A DNA stretch of 64,000 nt from Qipengyuania vesicularis (lineage in GTDB: Bacteria > Pseudomonadota > Alphaproteobacteria > Sphingomonadales > Sphingomonadaceae). Numbering within the stretch: the stretch's first letter is position 1; each line of letters starts with the position of its first letter. The translations under genes were made by a program, and so were the position numbers. Under the pieces are notes generated by a model that was not told the DNA's origin, searched no databases, and saw only the letters and a program-made list of their open reading frames with translations. The stretch is from contig NZ_JAIGNJ010000002.1 in NCBI RefSeq assembly GCF_019711415.1, positions 434,001-498,000 on the forward strand. The letters run 5' to 3'. Positions 11,305 through 19,670 of the stretch are shown here, one piece after another.

Positions 11305-11850
11305 CTATTCGCCTTCAGGGGCCGGTCCCAGAGCGCCCATCATGGCCTGTAGCTGCTGGACCTTGGCCTCGAAATCGGCGCGGCTCATGATATCCATGAC
11401 TTCGACTTCGAACACGAGGTCCGCATTGGCCGGGATCGGCGAACCTGGAGGCGGCGCAGCGCCATAGGCCTGGTCGGCAGGAATCGACAGTTCGTATTTG
11501 CCGCCCTTTTCCATCTGCGTCAGGCCGGTCAGGAATCCGGGGATCAGTCCGCCCTCTTCGAGCAGCATTGGCGTGCCTTCGGGGAAGAAGCCGGGTGGGA
11601 TCGGCAACGGTTCGGACCGGTCGAATTCGGTGCCGTCTGCCAGCTTGCCGACGTAATTCACGAAGACCACGTCGCCCATCTGGGCTTTCGGGCCTGTGCC
11701 TTCGGTCAGGACCTCGAGGTCGAGCCCCTTGGGCTGTGCGGCCCAGGCCAGCCCGCCACCCAGCAGAATGGCGACGAGCACGCCGAGCCAAAGCTTGGTC
11801 AACGAGCCCTTCTTGATGGGCTGGAGCGGCACGCGGGTAATCTCGGTCAT
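11305..11850 (-). CDS. FKBP-type peptidyl-prolyl cis-trans isomerase, membrane-anchored
   Basis: 181 residues. An N-terminal cytosolic stretch is followed by one membrane segment (LWLGVLVAILLGGGLAWA, about 20-37) and then a single FKBP domain in the periplasm: VFVNYVGKLADGTEFDRS, GLIPGFLTGLTQMEKGGKYELSIPADQAYG and the final strand LVFEVEVMDI. These are the standard FKBP active-site blocks. The role is proline isomerisation in exported proteins. It is 78 bases downstream of rpsU, from which it is separated by a terminator hairpin. Confidence 0.95.
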   Translation of the reverse strand: MTEITRVPLQPIKKGSLTKLWLGVLVAILLGGGLAWAAQPKGLDLEVLTEGTGPKAQMGDVVFVNYVGKLADGTEFDRSEPLPIPPGFFPEGTPMLLEEGGLIPGFLTGLTQMEKGGKYELSIPADQAYGAAPPPGSPIPANADLVFEVEVMDIMSRADFEAKVQQLQAMMGALGPAPEGE

Positions 11851-11870
11851 GTAGGTCTTGTCCTGATACG

Positions 11871-11896
11871 CAAAGGGCGCGGATTTCTCCGCGCCC
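11871..11896 (-). terminator. Terminator hairpin after rpsU
   Basis: A perfect 9-bp stem GGGCGCGGA/TCCGCGCCC with a 4-base loop lies 33 bases after the rpsU stop. Read on the minus strand it is followed by a short T-run (CCCTTTGCG), so it is probably an intrinsic terminator of modest strength. Confidence 0.65.
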
Positions 11897-11928
11897 TCAT
11901 GGCTTGGCTTGAAAGCTAAGGCAACGGC

Positions 11929-12135
11929 TTACTTGATGCCGTCACGCTCCATGCGCTTGCGCTCGAGCTTGCGTGCACGGCGAACCGCAGCAGCCTTTTC
12001 ACGGGCGCGCTTTTCGCTGGGCTTCTCGTAGTGACGACGCAGCTTCATTTCGCGATACACGCCTTCACGCTGCAGCTTCTTCTTGAGCGCGCGGAGGGCC
12101 TGGTCGACATTGTTATCGCGAACCATGATCTGCAT
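11929..12135 (-). CDS. rpsU: 30S ribosomal protein S21
   Basis: 68 residues, rich in Arg and Lys. The sequence [20 protein letters not shown] and the block [19 protein letters not shown] are characteristic of bS21, which sits on the platform of the small subunit and helps initiation. The longer open frame upstream has no S21 similarity, so the start is set at MQIM. It is a single-gene unit ending in a hairpin terminator, divergent from crcB. Confidence 0.97.
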   Translation of the reverse strand: MQIMVRDNNVDQALRALKKKLQREGVYREMKLRRHYEKPSEKRAREKAAAVRRARKLERKRMERDGIK

Positions 12136-12342
12136 AAACTTCAATACCTCGACTTTACGGGCCAGAGCCCGCGGAAAGGCGGGGTAAGCCTCCTTGAATT
12201 TGGGTTTCGCTCTTTCAACGAAAAGCGCGCCGAATCCGTTCCGGACCGGCTCGAATGGCGCGCACATACGGATTCGCGTCGAAAAACGCAAGAGCGTAAG
12301 GGCACCTTTCGCAATGGCCTTCCAGTCGCTAGGGGATCGGGC

Positions 12343-12753
12343 ATGTCCAATCTTTCTCCCATGGTCGCAACCCTGCACGTCGCCCTTGGCGGCGCAGCCG
12401 GTGCGGTTCTGCGCTACCAGACCGGCCGCGCGATGACGCAATGGCTCGGCGCGCCGATCGTGTCGGCCTTCCCTTTCGCCACGCTTGCCGTCAACGCGAT
12501 CGGCAGCCTGCTGATGGGCTTGCTCGCCGGCTGGCTGGTCCGCCACGGGAATGAAGGGAGCGAGCAGATGCGCCTTCTCTTGGGGGTAGGCGTTCTCGGA
12601 GGCTTTACGACCTTCTCCGCTTTCAGCCTCGAAATGGTGCTGATGATCGAGCGCGGGCAGTATCTGTTCGCTTCGCTCTACGCGGTACTGTCCTTTGCGC
12701 TGGGTATCTCCGGATTGATGGTCGGGCTTGCAGTGATGAGGATGGCCGGGTGA
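12343..12753 (+). CDS. crcB: Fluoride channel CrcB/Fluc
   Basis: 136 residues with four hydrophobic segments, the size of a Fluc subunit (the channel is a dimer that lets fluoride leave the cell). The hallmark [12 protein letters not shown] lies in the third segment and [13 protein letters not shown] at the N-terminus. The start ATG at 12343 is supported by AGGGG at 12331-12335; a second ATG at 12361 would trim six residues. It opens an operon whose genes overlap by a few bases; the next start (GTG) overlaps its stop. I saw no fluoride riboswitch upstream. Confidence 0.94.
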   Translation: MSNLSPMVATLHVALGGAAGAVLRYQTGRAMTQWLGAPIVSAFPFATLAVNAIGSLLMGLLAGWLVRHGNEGSEQMRLLLGVGVLGGFTTFSAFSLEMVLMIERGQYLFASLYAVLSFALGISGLMVGLAVMRMAG

Positions 12754-13883
12754 AGACTTCAGACGAGGTCCGGACCTTCACGGTCCAGGCAGACGATGAC
12801 GGCATCAGACTGGACCGCTGGTTCAAGCGCCACCTGCCGCAGGTAGGCTTCGGCACGGTCAGCAAATGGGCTCGAACCGGACAGGTCCGGGTCGATGGCG
12901 GCCGCGCCAAGCCCGACGATCGGCTCGCCGAGGGCCAGCAGATCCGTGTTCCACCGGGGGGCGACGCACCGCACAAGCAGGCAAAGCCGAAGCGCGACCT
13001 GACAAAGGCGGAGCATGAGCAAGCCGCGGACATGCTTATCAAGCAGACCACGAGCGCGCTCGTCATCAACAAGCCACCGGGCCTTGCTACACAGGGTGGG
13101 ACCAACACTTTCAACCATGTCGACGGCCTGCTCGACGCTTATATGGAAGAGGGCTACGAACAGCGCCCGCGTCTCGTCCACCGGCTCGACAAGGACACCA
13201 GCGGTGTCCTTCTGGTGGCGCGCACCCCCGGCAGCGCGGCGTTCTTTTCCAAGCGATTCTCTGGCCGCAGTGCCAAGAAGATCTACTGGGCGCTCGTCGT
13301 CGGCGTTCCCGAGATCAAGGAAGGCGTGATCGAAGCTCCGCTCGCAAAGCAGCCCGGTTCAGGCGGCGAGAAGATGCATGTCGATCACGAAGGCGGCCAG
13401 CCGGCCAAGACCAAGTATCGCGTCGTCGACAGCGCAGGCAAGAAGGCCGCCTGGCTCGAGCTCCAGCCCCTGACCGGTCGCACCCACCAGCTGCGCGTCC
13501 ACTGCGCGGCCATGGGTCACCCGATCGTGGGCGATGGCAAATACGGTGGGAAGGACGCTTTCCTGACCGGCTCGGTCAGCCGCAAGATGCACCTCCATGC
13601 GCGCCGCCTGATCATCGACAGTCCGGATGGCGGCAAGCTCGACGTGACGGCTGAACTGCCCGAACATTTCGCCGCCAGCATGGAGCAGATCGGCTTCGAC
13701 GAGGACGCCAGCGATGCGACACCGATGCGCGACGATCCTCCGCCGAAGTCGCGCGAGGAGAAGAAGCAGCAGGCGCGCCAGCATGCCAAGAACTATCGCA
13801 AGTCCCAGCGCGGCCCGCGCCGTGCGCGTGGTGGGTCCGGCGGCAAGCCCAAGGGCCGTCCGGGCGCGAAGGGCAAGCGCTGA
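12750..13883 (+). CDS. RluA-family 23S rRNA pseudouridine synthase (RluC-like)
   Basis: 377 residues, GTG start overlapping the crcB stop by 4 bases. An N-terminal S4-like RNA-binding domain ([32 protein letters not shown]) precedes the catalytic domain with [19 protein letters not shown], whose Asp is the family nucleophile, and [22 protein letters not shown]. The C-terminus ends in a basic, probably disordered tail ([11 protein letters not shown]..., then Arg/Gly/Lys-rich). Likely target is 23S rRNA, by analogy to RluC. A second RluA-family enzyme is encoded at 43473. Confidence 0.93.
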   Translation: MKTSDEVRTFTVQADDDGIRLDRWFKRHLPQVGFGTVSKWARTGQVRVDGGRAKPDDRLAEGQQIRVPPGGDAPHKQAKPKRDLTKAEHEQAADMLIKQTTSALVINKPPGLATQGGTNTFNHVDGLLDAYMEEGYEQRPRLVHRLDKDTSGVLLVARTPGSAAFFSKRFSGRSAKKIYWALVVGVPEIKEGVIEAPLAKQPGSGGEKMHVDHEGGQPAKTKYRVVDSAGKKAAWLELQPLTGRTHQLRVHCAAMGHPIVGDGKYGGKDAFLTGSVSRKMHLHARRLIIDSPDGGKLDVTAELPEHFAASMEQIGFDEDASDATPMRDDPPPKSREEKKQQARQHAKNYRKSQRGPRRARGGSGGKPKGRPGAKGKR

Positions 13884-14485
13884 TGCATCCCAACCCGAAC
13901 TTTCGCGAGCAGGACAGGTCATTCCATCGCGGGCTCATCGAGCAGGTCGGGTTCGGGATGGTGTTTTGCTCAACCCCCGATGGCCCGCGCGTGGCGCATT
14001 CACCGGTTATCCTCTCGGGGGAATTCACGCTGCGATTCCACCTTGCGCGGGGAAATGCGCTGACGAAGCACCTGCCATCCTCGCGCGCGCTCATCGTGGT
14101 CAACGGCGCAGACGCCTATATCTCGGCGCGCTGGTACTCCGATCCCGACCAGGTTTCGACCTGGAACTATCTCGCTGCCGAAATGGAGGGCCAGGTAAGT
14201 GCGATGGACCGCGAAGGGTTGGTATCGCTGCTTCAGGCCCTGACGGCACGGCACGAAGCGCGGCTGCAACACGGCACACCCTGGAGCATGGACAAGCTCT
14301 CCGAGACCCATCGCGAGCGTCTGCTCAAGGCCATCGTCGGCTTCGAGATGCAGGTCGATGACTGGCGCGAGACGGTGAAGCTTTCGCAGAACAAGTCGGC
14401 CGAGGTTATTGGGGAAGTCGTAGCCGGGCTGGAAGCCGAGGGGGAGAAGGAGATGGCCGGACTGATGCGGGGATACCTCACGTGA
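13883..14485 (+). CDS. FMN-binding PaiB-family protein
   Basis: 200 residues. It begins [11 protein letters not shown] and contains FGMVFCSTPDGPRVAHSPVIL, NGADAYISARWY and the late block LKAIVGFEMQVDDWRETVKLSQNKS, all typical of the PaiB family (split-barrel FMN-binding fold). The family is annotated as a negative regulator of sporulation and protease genes from the Bacillus case, but most bacterial members are uncharacterised and may bind FMN or heme. Its start shares a base with the stop of the preceding synthase and its stop overlaps the HAD gene, so it belongs to the crcB operon. Confidence 0.92.
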   Translation: MHPNPNFREQDRSFHRGLIEQVGFGMVFCSTPDGPRVAHSPVILSGEFTLRFHLARGNALTKHLPSSRALIVVNGADAYISARWYSDPDQVSTWNYLAAEMEGQVSAMDREGLVSLLQALTARHEARLQHGTPWSMDKLSETHRERLLKAIVGFEMQVDDWRETVKLSQNKSAEVIGEVVAGLEAEGEKEMAGLMRGYLT

Positions 14486-15141
14486 ACCGGATGGTGATCT
14501 TCGATTGCGACGGCACGCTGGTCGACGGGCAGGCCGCGATTTGCGATACGATGGACGAGGCTTTCGCCGCCGCGAACTTGCCCGCGCCCGATCGCAATAC
14601 GGTCCGGCGGATGGTGGGCCTGAGCCTCCCGCAGGCGCTGGAAATCCTCGCTCCCACAGCCGACGAGAAGCAACGTGAAGCCGCCCTCTTGGCCTATCGG
14701 GCAGGCTATCGCACGAGACGCGAGACCAGCATGCTCGAGGAGCCTCTGTATGAAGGGATGGCAGAGCTGATCGAGCGGCTCGGCGCGGCTGGCTGGCTGC
14801 TCGGTGTCGCCACTGGCAAGAGCGATCGCGGGCTTCATGCCTGCCTCGACACCCACGGCATCAAGCAGCGCTTCGTGACGCTGCAAACCGCCGACCGCCA
14901 CCCTTCCAAGCCCCATCCGGCCATGCTCGAAGAAGCACTGTCGGAAGCGGGTGTAACCGCAGATCGCGCTGTGATGATCGGCGACACGACCTTCGACATG
15001 GATATGGCGCAGGCCGCCGGAGTGCGCGCTATCGGCGTGTCCTGGGGCTATCACGAACCACACGAACTGCTCGAAGCCGGCGCTATCGGCGTCGCCGCAA
15101 CGATGGAAGAACTGGAGAGGCTGATCAATGGCCGAAGCTGA
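14482..15141 (+). CDS. HAD-IA family hydrolase, phosphoglycolate phosphatase-like
   Basis: 219 residues, GTG start overlapping the previous stop by 4 bases. HAD motifs in order: MVIFDCDGTLVDG (motif I, nucleophile Asp), GVATGKSDRGL (motif II Thr), a Lys at PSKPHPAML (motif III) and VMIGDTTFDMDMAQAAGV (motif IV). A helical cap sits between motifs I and II. The layout resembles phosphoglycolate phosphatase and pyrophosphatase-like enzymes; the true substrate is not readable. It is part of the crcB-ATP12 operon. Confidence 0.92.
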   Translation: MNRMVIFDCDGTLVDGQAAICDTMDEAFAAANLPAPDRNTVRRMVGLSLPQALEILAPTADEKQREAALLAYRAGYRTRRETSMLEEPLYEGMAELIERLGAAGWLLGVATGKSDRGLHACLDTHGIKQRFVTLQTADRHPSKPHPAMLEEALSEAGVTADRAVMIGDTTFDMDMAQAAGVRAIGVSWGYHEPHELLEAGAIGVAATMEELERLINGRS

Positions 15142-15340
15142 CCCCGCAGCCCGCCGTTTCTGGATCCTGCAGATGGCGCGCTTCGGTGCGGTGCTGATGG
15201 TATTCGCAGGAGCGCTCATCATTGGCCGCATCGTCGAACTGCCGGAGATTGTCGGCTACTTCCTGCTGGTGCTTGGCGCAGCGGAGTTCTTCTTCGTCCC
15301 GATGCTGCTGTCCAAAAGCTGGAAATCCGACGAGCAATGA
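15128..15340 (+). CDS. Small two-helix membrane protein, unknown function
   Basis: 70 residues. Two hydrophobic segments (about 19-35 and 41-60) are joined by a short polar turn, with a charged C-terminus KSWKSDEQ. It overlaps the end of the HAD gene by 14 bases and its stop overlaps the ATP12 start by 4 bases (ATGA), which strongly suggests it is really translated as part of the operon. I do not recognise a named family. A link to ATP synthase assembly through its ATP12 neighbour is only a guess. Confidence 0.85.
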   Translation: MAEADPAARRFWILQMARFGAVLMVFAGALIIGRIVELPEIVGYFLLVLGAAEFFFVPMLLSKSWKSDEQ

Positions 15341-16032
15341 AGCGTTTCTACAAGGACGTCACCACGGCCGGGACCGACCTCGGCTGGACTATCTCGCTCG
15401 ACGGGCGACCGATCAAGACGCAGGGCGGCCAGCCGCAGCTGGTGCCAACGGAGGAATTGGCCGAGGCCATGGCCGAGGAATGGCGCGGCCAGGGCGAGGA
15501 CATCGATCCCGCTGCCTTCCCCTTTCGCGACATGGCAGACTACGCGATCGACGTGGTTTCTCGCGATACCGCGCCAGTGATCGACAAGCTGCTGGGTTAT
15601 GCCGAGACCGATACGCTCTGCTATCGCGCCGATCCCGAGGAAGCGCTCTACCGCAGGCAGCAGGAAGTCTGGGAGCCGATCGTTACACGCTTCGAACAGC
15701 GCGAAGGCGTGAGCCTGCACCGTATCAGCGGCATCCTCCACCGACCCCAAAGTGGTGAAACGACGGCTCGCCTGCGCACCCGCCTTGCCACGCTCGATCC
15801 TTTCACCCTCACCGCGCTCGAACAGACTACTTCGCTCGCCGCGTCGCTCTGCATCGGCCTCGAATCGATTCGCAACGGAGCCGAGGGGGAGAAACTGTGG
15901 GATGCGGCCAATCTGGAGGAGGATTGGCAGGCCGAACTCTGGGGAATTGATGCAGAGGCGCAACAGCGCCGTGACAAACGCAAGACGGACTTCCTGCGCG
16001 CAATCGCGTTTGCCCGCGCGGCAACCCTTTGA
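15337..16032 (+). CDS. ATP12-family F1-ATPase assembly chaperone
   Basis: 231 residues. The N-terminus MKRFYKDV and the conserved DGRPIKTQGGQPQLVPTEELAEAMAEEW are standard for ATP12, which in mitochondria binds the alpha subunit of F1 before assembly. Other family blocks are DTLCYRADPEEALYRRQQEVWEP and the late AANLEEDWQAELWGIDAEA. The role in bacteria is inferred from the mitochondrial protein. It is the last gene of the operon that starts at crcB. Confidence 0.95.
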   Translation: MKRFYKDVTTAGTDLGWTISLDGRPIKTQGGQPQLVPTEELAEAMAEEWRGQGEDIDPAAFPFRDMADYAIDVVSRDTAPVIDKLLGYAETDTLCYRADPEEALYRRQQEVWEPIVTRFEQREGVSLHRISGILHRPQSGETTARLRTRLATLDPFTLTALEQTTSLAASLCIGLESIRNGAEGEKLWDAANLEEDWQAELWGIDAEAQQRRDKRKTDFLRAIAFARAATL

Positions 16033-16095
16033 TTTACCCAATCCTTTGAACGGATGCCCTAAGGGAAACACGTAGACACCCGCATGTTGCGGAAT

Positions 16096-16137
16096 GGAAC
16101 GCCGTACCCGATCTATGGTTAAAGCGTTGGTAACCAT
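16096..16137 (+). promoter_or_regulatory. Possible EcfG-type promoter overlapped by an ATGGTTA/TAACCAT inverted repeat
   Basis: GGAAC at 16096-16100 is followed after 16 bases by GGTT at 16117-16120, close to the GGAAC-N16/17-CGTT general stress consensus of alphaproteobacteria. The -10 part lies inside a 7-bp inverted repeat (ATGGTTA, 9-base spacer, TAACCAT) that also reads TTAA-N7-GTAA, one base off the CtrA box. Both readings are motif matches only. Confidence 0.4.
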
Positions 16138-16163
16138 TCATCTCGGGTCGGTATAAGACGGGC

Positions 16164-16850
16164 GTGGCAAAGACCGTTTCAGATACGCCATTCGGGCGCG
16201 CGAAAAATTGGGCAGGTGGCAAACGCAGGGCGGTTGCGACCGCCGTTGTCGCGTGCCTGCTGCTGGGAGGTGGCGGCGTGGTCACTTTCGTTCCGCAGGC
16301 CGGCCATGCAATGCAGCAGGCGGCTTCGCAGCTGGGCGAATTCCTCGCCCGCTCGCCCGGCGAACGCACCGACGCAGAACTGTTCCAAGGCAAGGGCAAG
16401 GGTGACGGCGAACTCGATTTCGCGATGCCGGAAGAACCCGCTCAGCGTGCACTTGGCAAGATCATCGACCCGCTCGACGAAGACTTCGTTGAAGAACCGC
16501 TTGGCAAGGACCTTGCCAATACGCCGATCCTCACCCTTCCCGAATTTGCCGAAGATGTCGGCAATCCGGGCGGCGGCGCCCCCACTCCCGATCCGTTCCT
16601 CGTTGGCCTGCTGACCGGCGGCGGTGGCGGCGGCGATGGCTCTGGAGGCGGCGGCGGTGGCGGCGGCTCCGGTGGCGGCGGCTCCGGTGGCGGCGGAGGC
16701 GGCGGTGGCGGTGGCGGCAATCCCCCTCCACCTCCTCCCATTTCGGCAGTTCCCGAACCCGATAGCTGGGCGATGATGATCCTTGGAATGGGCCTTGCCG
16801 GCGCAGCGCTGCGTCGTCGCCGCAAGATGCTCCTTGTCGCGAAGGCCTGA
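16164..16850 (+). CDS. PEPxxWA-CTERM sorting domain protein with glycine-rich linker
   Basis: 228 residues, GTG start. After a membrane or signal segment (about 23-45) comes an acidic middle, a Gly/Ser-only run (about 148-186), a Pro run, and the sorting signal VPEPDSWAMMILGMGLAGAALRRRRK. The PEPxxWA motif, hydrophobic helix and Arg cluster are the PEP-CTERM form used in Sphingomonadales, normally cut by the exosortase-like system (XrtA type, not in this window). Such proteins are exported, often with exopolysaccharide. The two genes after it are also envelope genes. Confidence 0.9.
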   Translation: MAKTVSDTPFGRAKNWAGGKRRAVATAVVACLLLGGGGVVTFVPQAGHAMQQAASQLGEFLARSPGERTDAELFQGKGKGDGELDFAMPEEPAQRALGKIIDPLDEDFVEEPLGKDLANTPILTLPEFAEDVGNPGGGAPTPDPFLVGLLTGGGGGGDGSGGGGGGGGSGGGGSGGGGGGGGGGGNPPPPPPISAVPEPDSWAMMILGMGLAGAALRRRRKMLLVAKA

Positions 16851-16855
16851 GCGCC

Positions 16856-17518
16856 ATGCGACTGCTGGATCTCTCCCTTCTCTCGATCTTCGCTGCAGGC
16901 AGCCTAGCCATGGCCGCCTGGCCGTCGGCAGGTGAGGACAAGCCGTCGCCGCAGGCGGAAGAACTGACCGTCAAGCCGGATTGGGCCACCAGTTCGGCGC
17001 GCGTGGCGCTGCGCGAAGAGGAAGCTGAGGCCGCGGCCGTTGCGCACCTGATGCCGACGGGCACCAAGTCCTTGCTGTCCAAGGGCATGATGCGACACGG
17101 CGAGTTTGCCTGGGACGACACGGACGTGCCCGCAGGCAAGGTCACCGTCTGGGTCGATCTTCGCCGCCAGATGGTATCGGCCTATCGTGGGCCGCACGAG
17201 ATCGGCACATCGGTCATTCTCTACGGCAAGCCCGGCCACGATACGCCGCGCGGAACCTTCCCGGTCCTGCGCAAGGTCGCCGACTATCATTCGCGCAGCT
17301 ACGATGCGCCCATGCCGCATTCGCTGTTCATCACCAATGATGGCGTTGCGCTGCATGGATCGGATGTGGAGCGCGGCCGCGCGACGCACGGTTGTGTGGG
17401 CCTGCCTCCCGAATTCGCCCGCCTGCTGTTCGAAGCGGTTGGCGTCGGTGACGAGGTTACCGTGGTCATTTCCGATGCGGGCGCGACAGAGAAGCTCGCG
17501 CAGAAGGCCCCTTGGTAA
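16856..17518 (+). CDS. L,D-transpeptidase (YkuD domain)
   Basis: 220 residues with an N-terminal signal-like segment (MRLLDLSLLSIFAAGSLAMAA). The catalytic YkuD domain fills the C-terminal half: VTVWVDLRRQMVSAY, then DTPRGTFPVLRK and the active-site block LHGSDVERGRATHGCVGLP with the His and Cys. These enzymes form 3-3 cross-links in peptidoglycan or attach proteins to it in the periplasm. The gene starts 5 bases after the PEP-CTERM gene, so the two are probably one transcript. Confidence 0.94.
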   Translation: MRLLDLSLLSIFAAGSLAMAAWPSAGEDKPSPQAEELTVKPDWATSSARVALREEEAEAAAVAHLMPTGTKSLLSKGMMRHGEFAWDDTDVPAGKVTVWVDLRRQMVSAYRGPHEIGTSVILYGKPGHDTPRGTFPVLRKVADYHSRSYDAPMPHSLFITNDGVALHGSDVERGRATHGCVGLPPEFARLLFEAVGVGDEVTVVISDAGATEKLAQKAPW

Positions 17519-17589
17519 CCTCTGGTTAACCACGTTTCCTAAGCTTGGTTTAGCGCTCTGGAGCCATTGTCCAGCCGAAAGGTTGGATC

Positions 17590-18114
17590 ATGCCTGCACC
17601 GCGCATTTACGTAAAAATCGTACTCGCAGCCACCTGCATGACCCTGCTCCCCGGGGCGCAGGGGCGGACCAACGATCTCGAAGACCGTCTGCTGGCCGCA
17701 CACAACCGCGAGCGCCAGGCGATAGGCGTAGGCCCGCTGCAATGGGACGCCACCCTCGCCAAGGGCGCGCAGGAATGGGCGGATCACCTGTCCGAAACCG
17801 GCAAGTTCGAGCATTCGCCCAATCGCAAGGGCCAAGCGCTCGAAGGCGAGAACATCTGGGGCGGGACACCCGATCACTTCAGCCCGGAAAGCATGATCGA
17901 CCTCTGGGTGGAGGAAAAACAGTATTTCCGCCGCGGCAAGTTCCCGTTCAACAGCACCACGGGCGATGTGGCCGATGTCAGCCACTACACCCAGCTAATC
18001 TGGAAGCGGACCGGCAAGGTCGGCTGCGGCCTGTCCAAGCGCGGTGAGGAGGAAATCCTCGTGTGCCGCTACAGCCAACCGGGTAATGTCCTGGGACGCC
18101 GCCCGCTCGCCTGA
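17590..18114 (+). CDS. CAP (SCP/PR-1) domain secreted protein
   Basis: 174 residues with a signal peptide (MPAPRIYVKIVLAATCMTLLPGAQG). A single CAP domain follows with all four signature blocks: HNRERQAIGVGPLQW, GENIWGG, SHYTQLIWKRTGKVGCG and LVCRYSQPGNVLGRRP. The His/Glu pairs of the CAP cavity are present. Bacterial members are exported and mostly uncharacterised. Upstream lies GGTAACC-N3-GGTTAACC at 17513-17530, a possible regulator site. Its stop is only 3 bases from the end of the convergent lipoprotein gene. Confidence 0.93.
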   Translation: MPAPRIYVKIVLAATCMTLLPGAQGRTNDLEDRLLAAHNRERQAIGVGPLQWDATLAKGAQEWADHLSETGKFEHSPNRKGQALEGENIWGGTPDHFSPESMIDLWVEEKQYFRRGKFPFNSTTGDVADVSHYTQLIWKRTGKVGCGLSKRGEEEILVCRYSQPGNVLGRRPLA

Positions 18115-18117
18115 AGG

Positions 18118-18702
18118 TTAGCTAAGCCAGTCGGCGATCTGTCCGGCTACGTCGTTTGCAGCCTGATTGAGCGCGGGACCGACGCTGCGTACATCTGCAC
18201 CGACACCTGGCACGACAGATTCAAAACGGCGGGTTTCGACACCGCTACCCTCGCCCGGACGCACCGCATCGAACACCACGACGACACTGCCACTGCGGGC
18301 ATCATAGCCGAACTGGCGCAGCGTTCCGCCAAGCCGGTTGGTGGCCAGCGCACCGGGATCGTCACCATCGATCACCACGCGGTTTGATCTCGTGCGAATA
18401 GTCTCGGCGACCAGTCTGCGGAACAGGCGGGCAGGCTTCTCAACCCAAACCGCGTCCTTGAGATAGGCGAGTTCGGTATCGCTGACTTGCACCGGTACGC
18501 GCGTTACGTCGAGTGCGCTCGGCGTCTCGAACTCCACTAGCGCGAGCGCCGTTCCTGCCTCGCTGGACCCACCCGTACCGGCTGGAGCGCTGTTTGCAGG
18601 AGTGAGCGTCAACAGGCTTTCGGGCGGTTCGCTACCGAAGGAAATGCAGCCACCTAGCAACAAGGCCGGGGCAAGGATGGCGAATTTGAAGTGGCTGGTC
18701 AT
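18118..18702 (-). CDS. ABC-transport auxiliary lipoprotein of the Mla-like system
   Basis: 194 residues. Lipoprotein signal MTSHFKFAILAPALLLGGC with lipobox LGGC. The rest fits the ABC_trans_aux (PqiC-like) family: TRVPVQVSDTELAYLKDAVWVEKPARLFRRLVAETI is the conserved core. The start is set at 18702 because GGAG lies 8 bases upstream; an in-frame ATG at 18723 would overlap the mlaD stop by 4 bases and is the alternative. It is the last gene of the mlaE-mlaF-mlaD operon and probably links the inner-membrane pump to the outer membrane. Confidence 0.9.
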   Translation of the reverse strand: MTSHFKFAILAPALLLGGCISFGSEPPESLLTLTPANSAPAGTGGSSEAGTALALVEFETPSALDVTRVPVQVSDTELAYLKDAVWVEKPARLFRRLVAETIRTRSNRVVIDGDDPGALATNRLGGTLRQFGYDARSGSVVVVFDAVRPGEGSGVETRRFESVVPGVGADVRSVGPALNQAANDVAGQIADWLS

Positions 18703-18719
18703 CGCGTCCGCTCCCTGTC

Positions 18720-19667
18720 TCACGGCTCGTACTCTGGCAGCGGCTGGCTGGACAGCAGTGCGCCCGCCCCCTGCTCGTCGAGTTTCTCGGTGACGCCGCG
18801 CAGCGCCTTGCTGGTTGCGCGCAGATCGCGCAACGTGGCCTCGGCAGCGGGCAGAGTGCTTTCAGTCAACTGCTTGGTCGCGGGGCGCGCTTCCGCGAGT
18901 ACACCCTGCAATTCCTGCGAGGCATCGCCCGCCTGGCGCAGGGTAACGCGCAATTGCTCCGCAAGCTGAGCGCCTTCTTGGTTGAGTAGCTGGTCGGTCG
19001 ACGCCGTCACCTTCTCGAACTGGTCGAGCGCTTCAGACGCCTCGCGCAGAGTCACCTGAAGTTCCGCCATCGTCCGCTCGATCTGCGGCGCGGTTTGGGC
19101 GAGGTCGGCAGTCATGCGGTTGGTATTGGCAAGGATGCCGGCGATTGCCCCCTGATTGTCTTCGTCGAGCAGCTGGGTAAGCCGTTCGGTTAGCGTCGCC
19201 AGTCGCTCGAGTAGCAGCGGTGCGTCGGAAAGGAGCGCGTTCAATCCGCCATCCTTCGGGGGGATAACGGGGACGTCTTCAGTACAAGCGGTCGTTTCGC
19301 AGGAGATCGGAGGCTGACCACTGCGCGCACCGTCGAGCAGGATGGTGGACACGCCGGTAAAGCTGCCTTGGATGGTTGCGGTCGTCCCAACCAGGATCGG
19401 CACCTCGTCTTTCACGCTGATACGGACGCGCACAAACTCCGGATCCTTGTCCCATAGCACGATCTGGCTGACCTGCCCTACGGGGACACCGGCGAAGCTG
19501 ACCTGACTACCGTTGGCGAGACCGGAAACGCTCTCTTTGAAGAAGATGTCATATTCCTTCTGCGCGCCTTCGCCCCAACGGGCGATCCACACGATGAAAA
19601 GCGCCAGCGCCGCCAGCACGGCCAGCGTGACTACCCCCACCCAAACGTAATTCGCCCGCGTTTCCAT
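18720..19667 (-). CDS. mlaD: MlaD-like MCE domain protein
   Basis: 315 residues. One N-terminal membrane helix (about 7-28) is followed by a single MCE domain (KEYDIFFKESVSGLANGSQVSFAGVPVGQVSQI ... GVSTILLDGA) and a long C-terminal region of predicted coiled coil (LLERLATLTERLTQLL through LRDLRATSKALRGVTEKL). MCE proteins form a hexameric ring that passes phospholipids between membranes. The coiled-coil tail is longer than in E. coli MlaD and may build a needle across the periplasm (inferred). It lies 3 bases after mlaF. Confidence 0.93.
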   Translation of the reverse strand: METRANYVWVGVVTLAVLAALALFIVWIARWGEGAQKEYDIFFKESVSGLANGSQVSFAGVPVGQVSQIVLWDKDPEFVRVRISVKDEVPILVGTTATIQGSFTGVSTILLDGARSGQPPISCETTACTEDVPVIPPKDGGLNALLSDAPLLLERLATLTERLTQLLDEDNQGAIAGILANTNRMTADLAQTAPQIERTMAELQVTLREASEALDQFEKVTASTDQLLNQEGAQLAEQLRVTLRQAGDASQELQGVLAEARPATKQLTESTLPAAEATLRDLRATSKALRGVTEKLDEQGAGALLSSQPLPEYEP

Positions 19668-19670
19668 TGG

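Noticed and set aside
12136..12342. Fluoride riboswitch in front of crcB.
   Set aside because: The conserved blocks of the crcB RNA motif were not found in the 207-base gap.
16618..16735. GGCGGTGGC-type tandem repeats that could pass for a minisatellite or a repeat array.
   Set aside because: They are in frame and encode the Gly/Ser linker of the PEP-CTERM protein.
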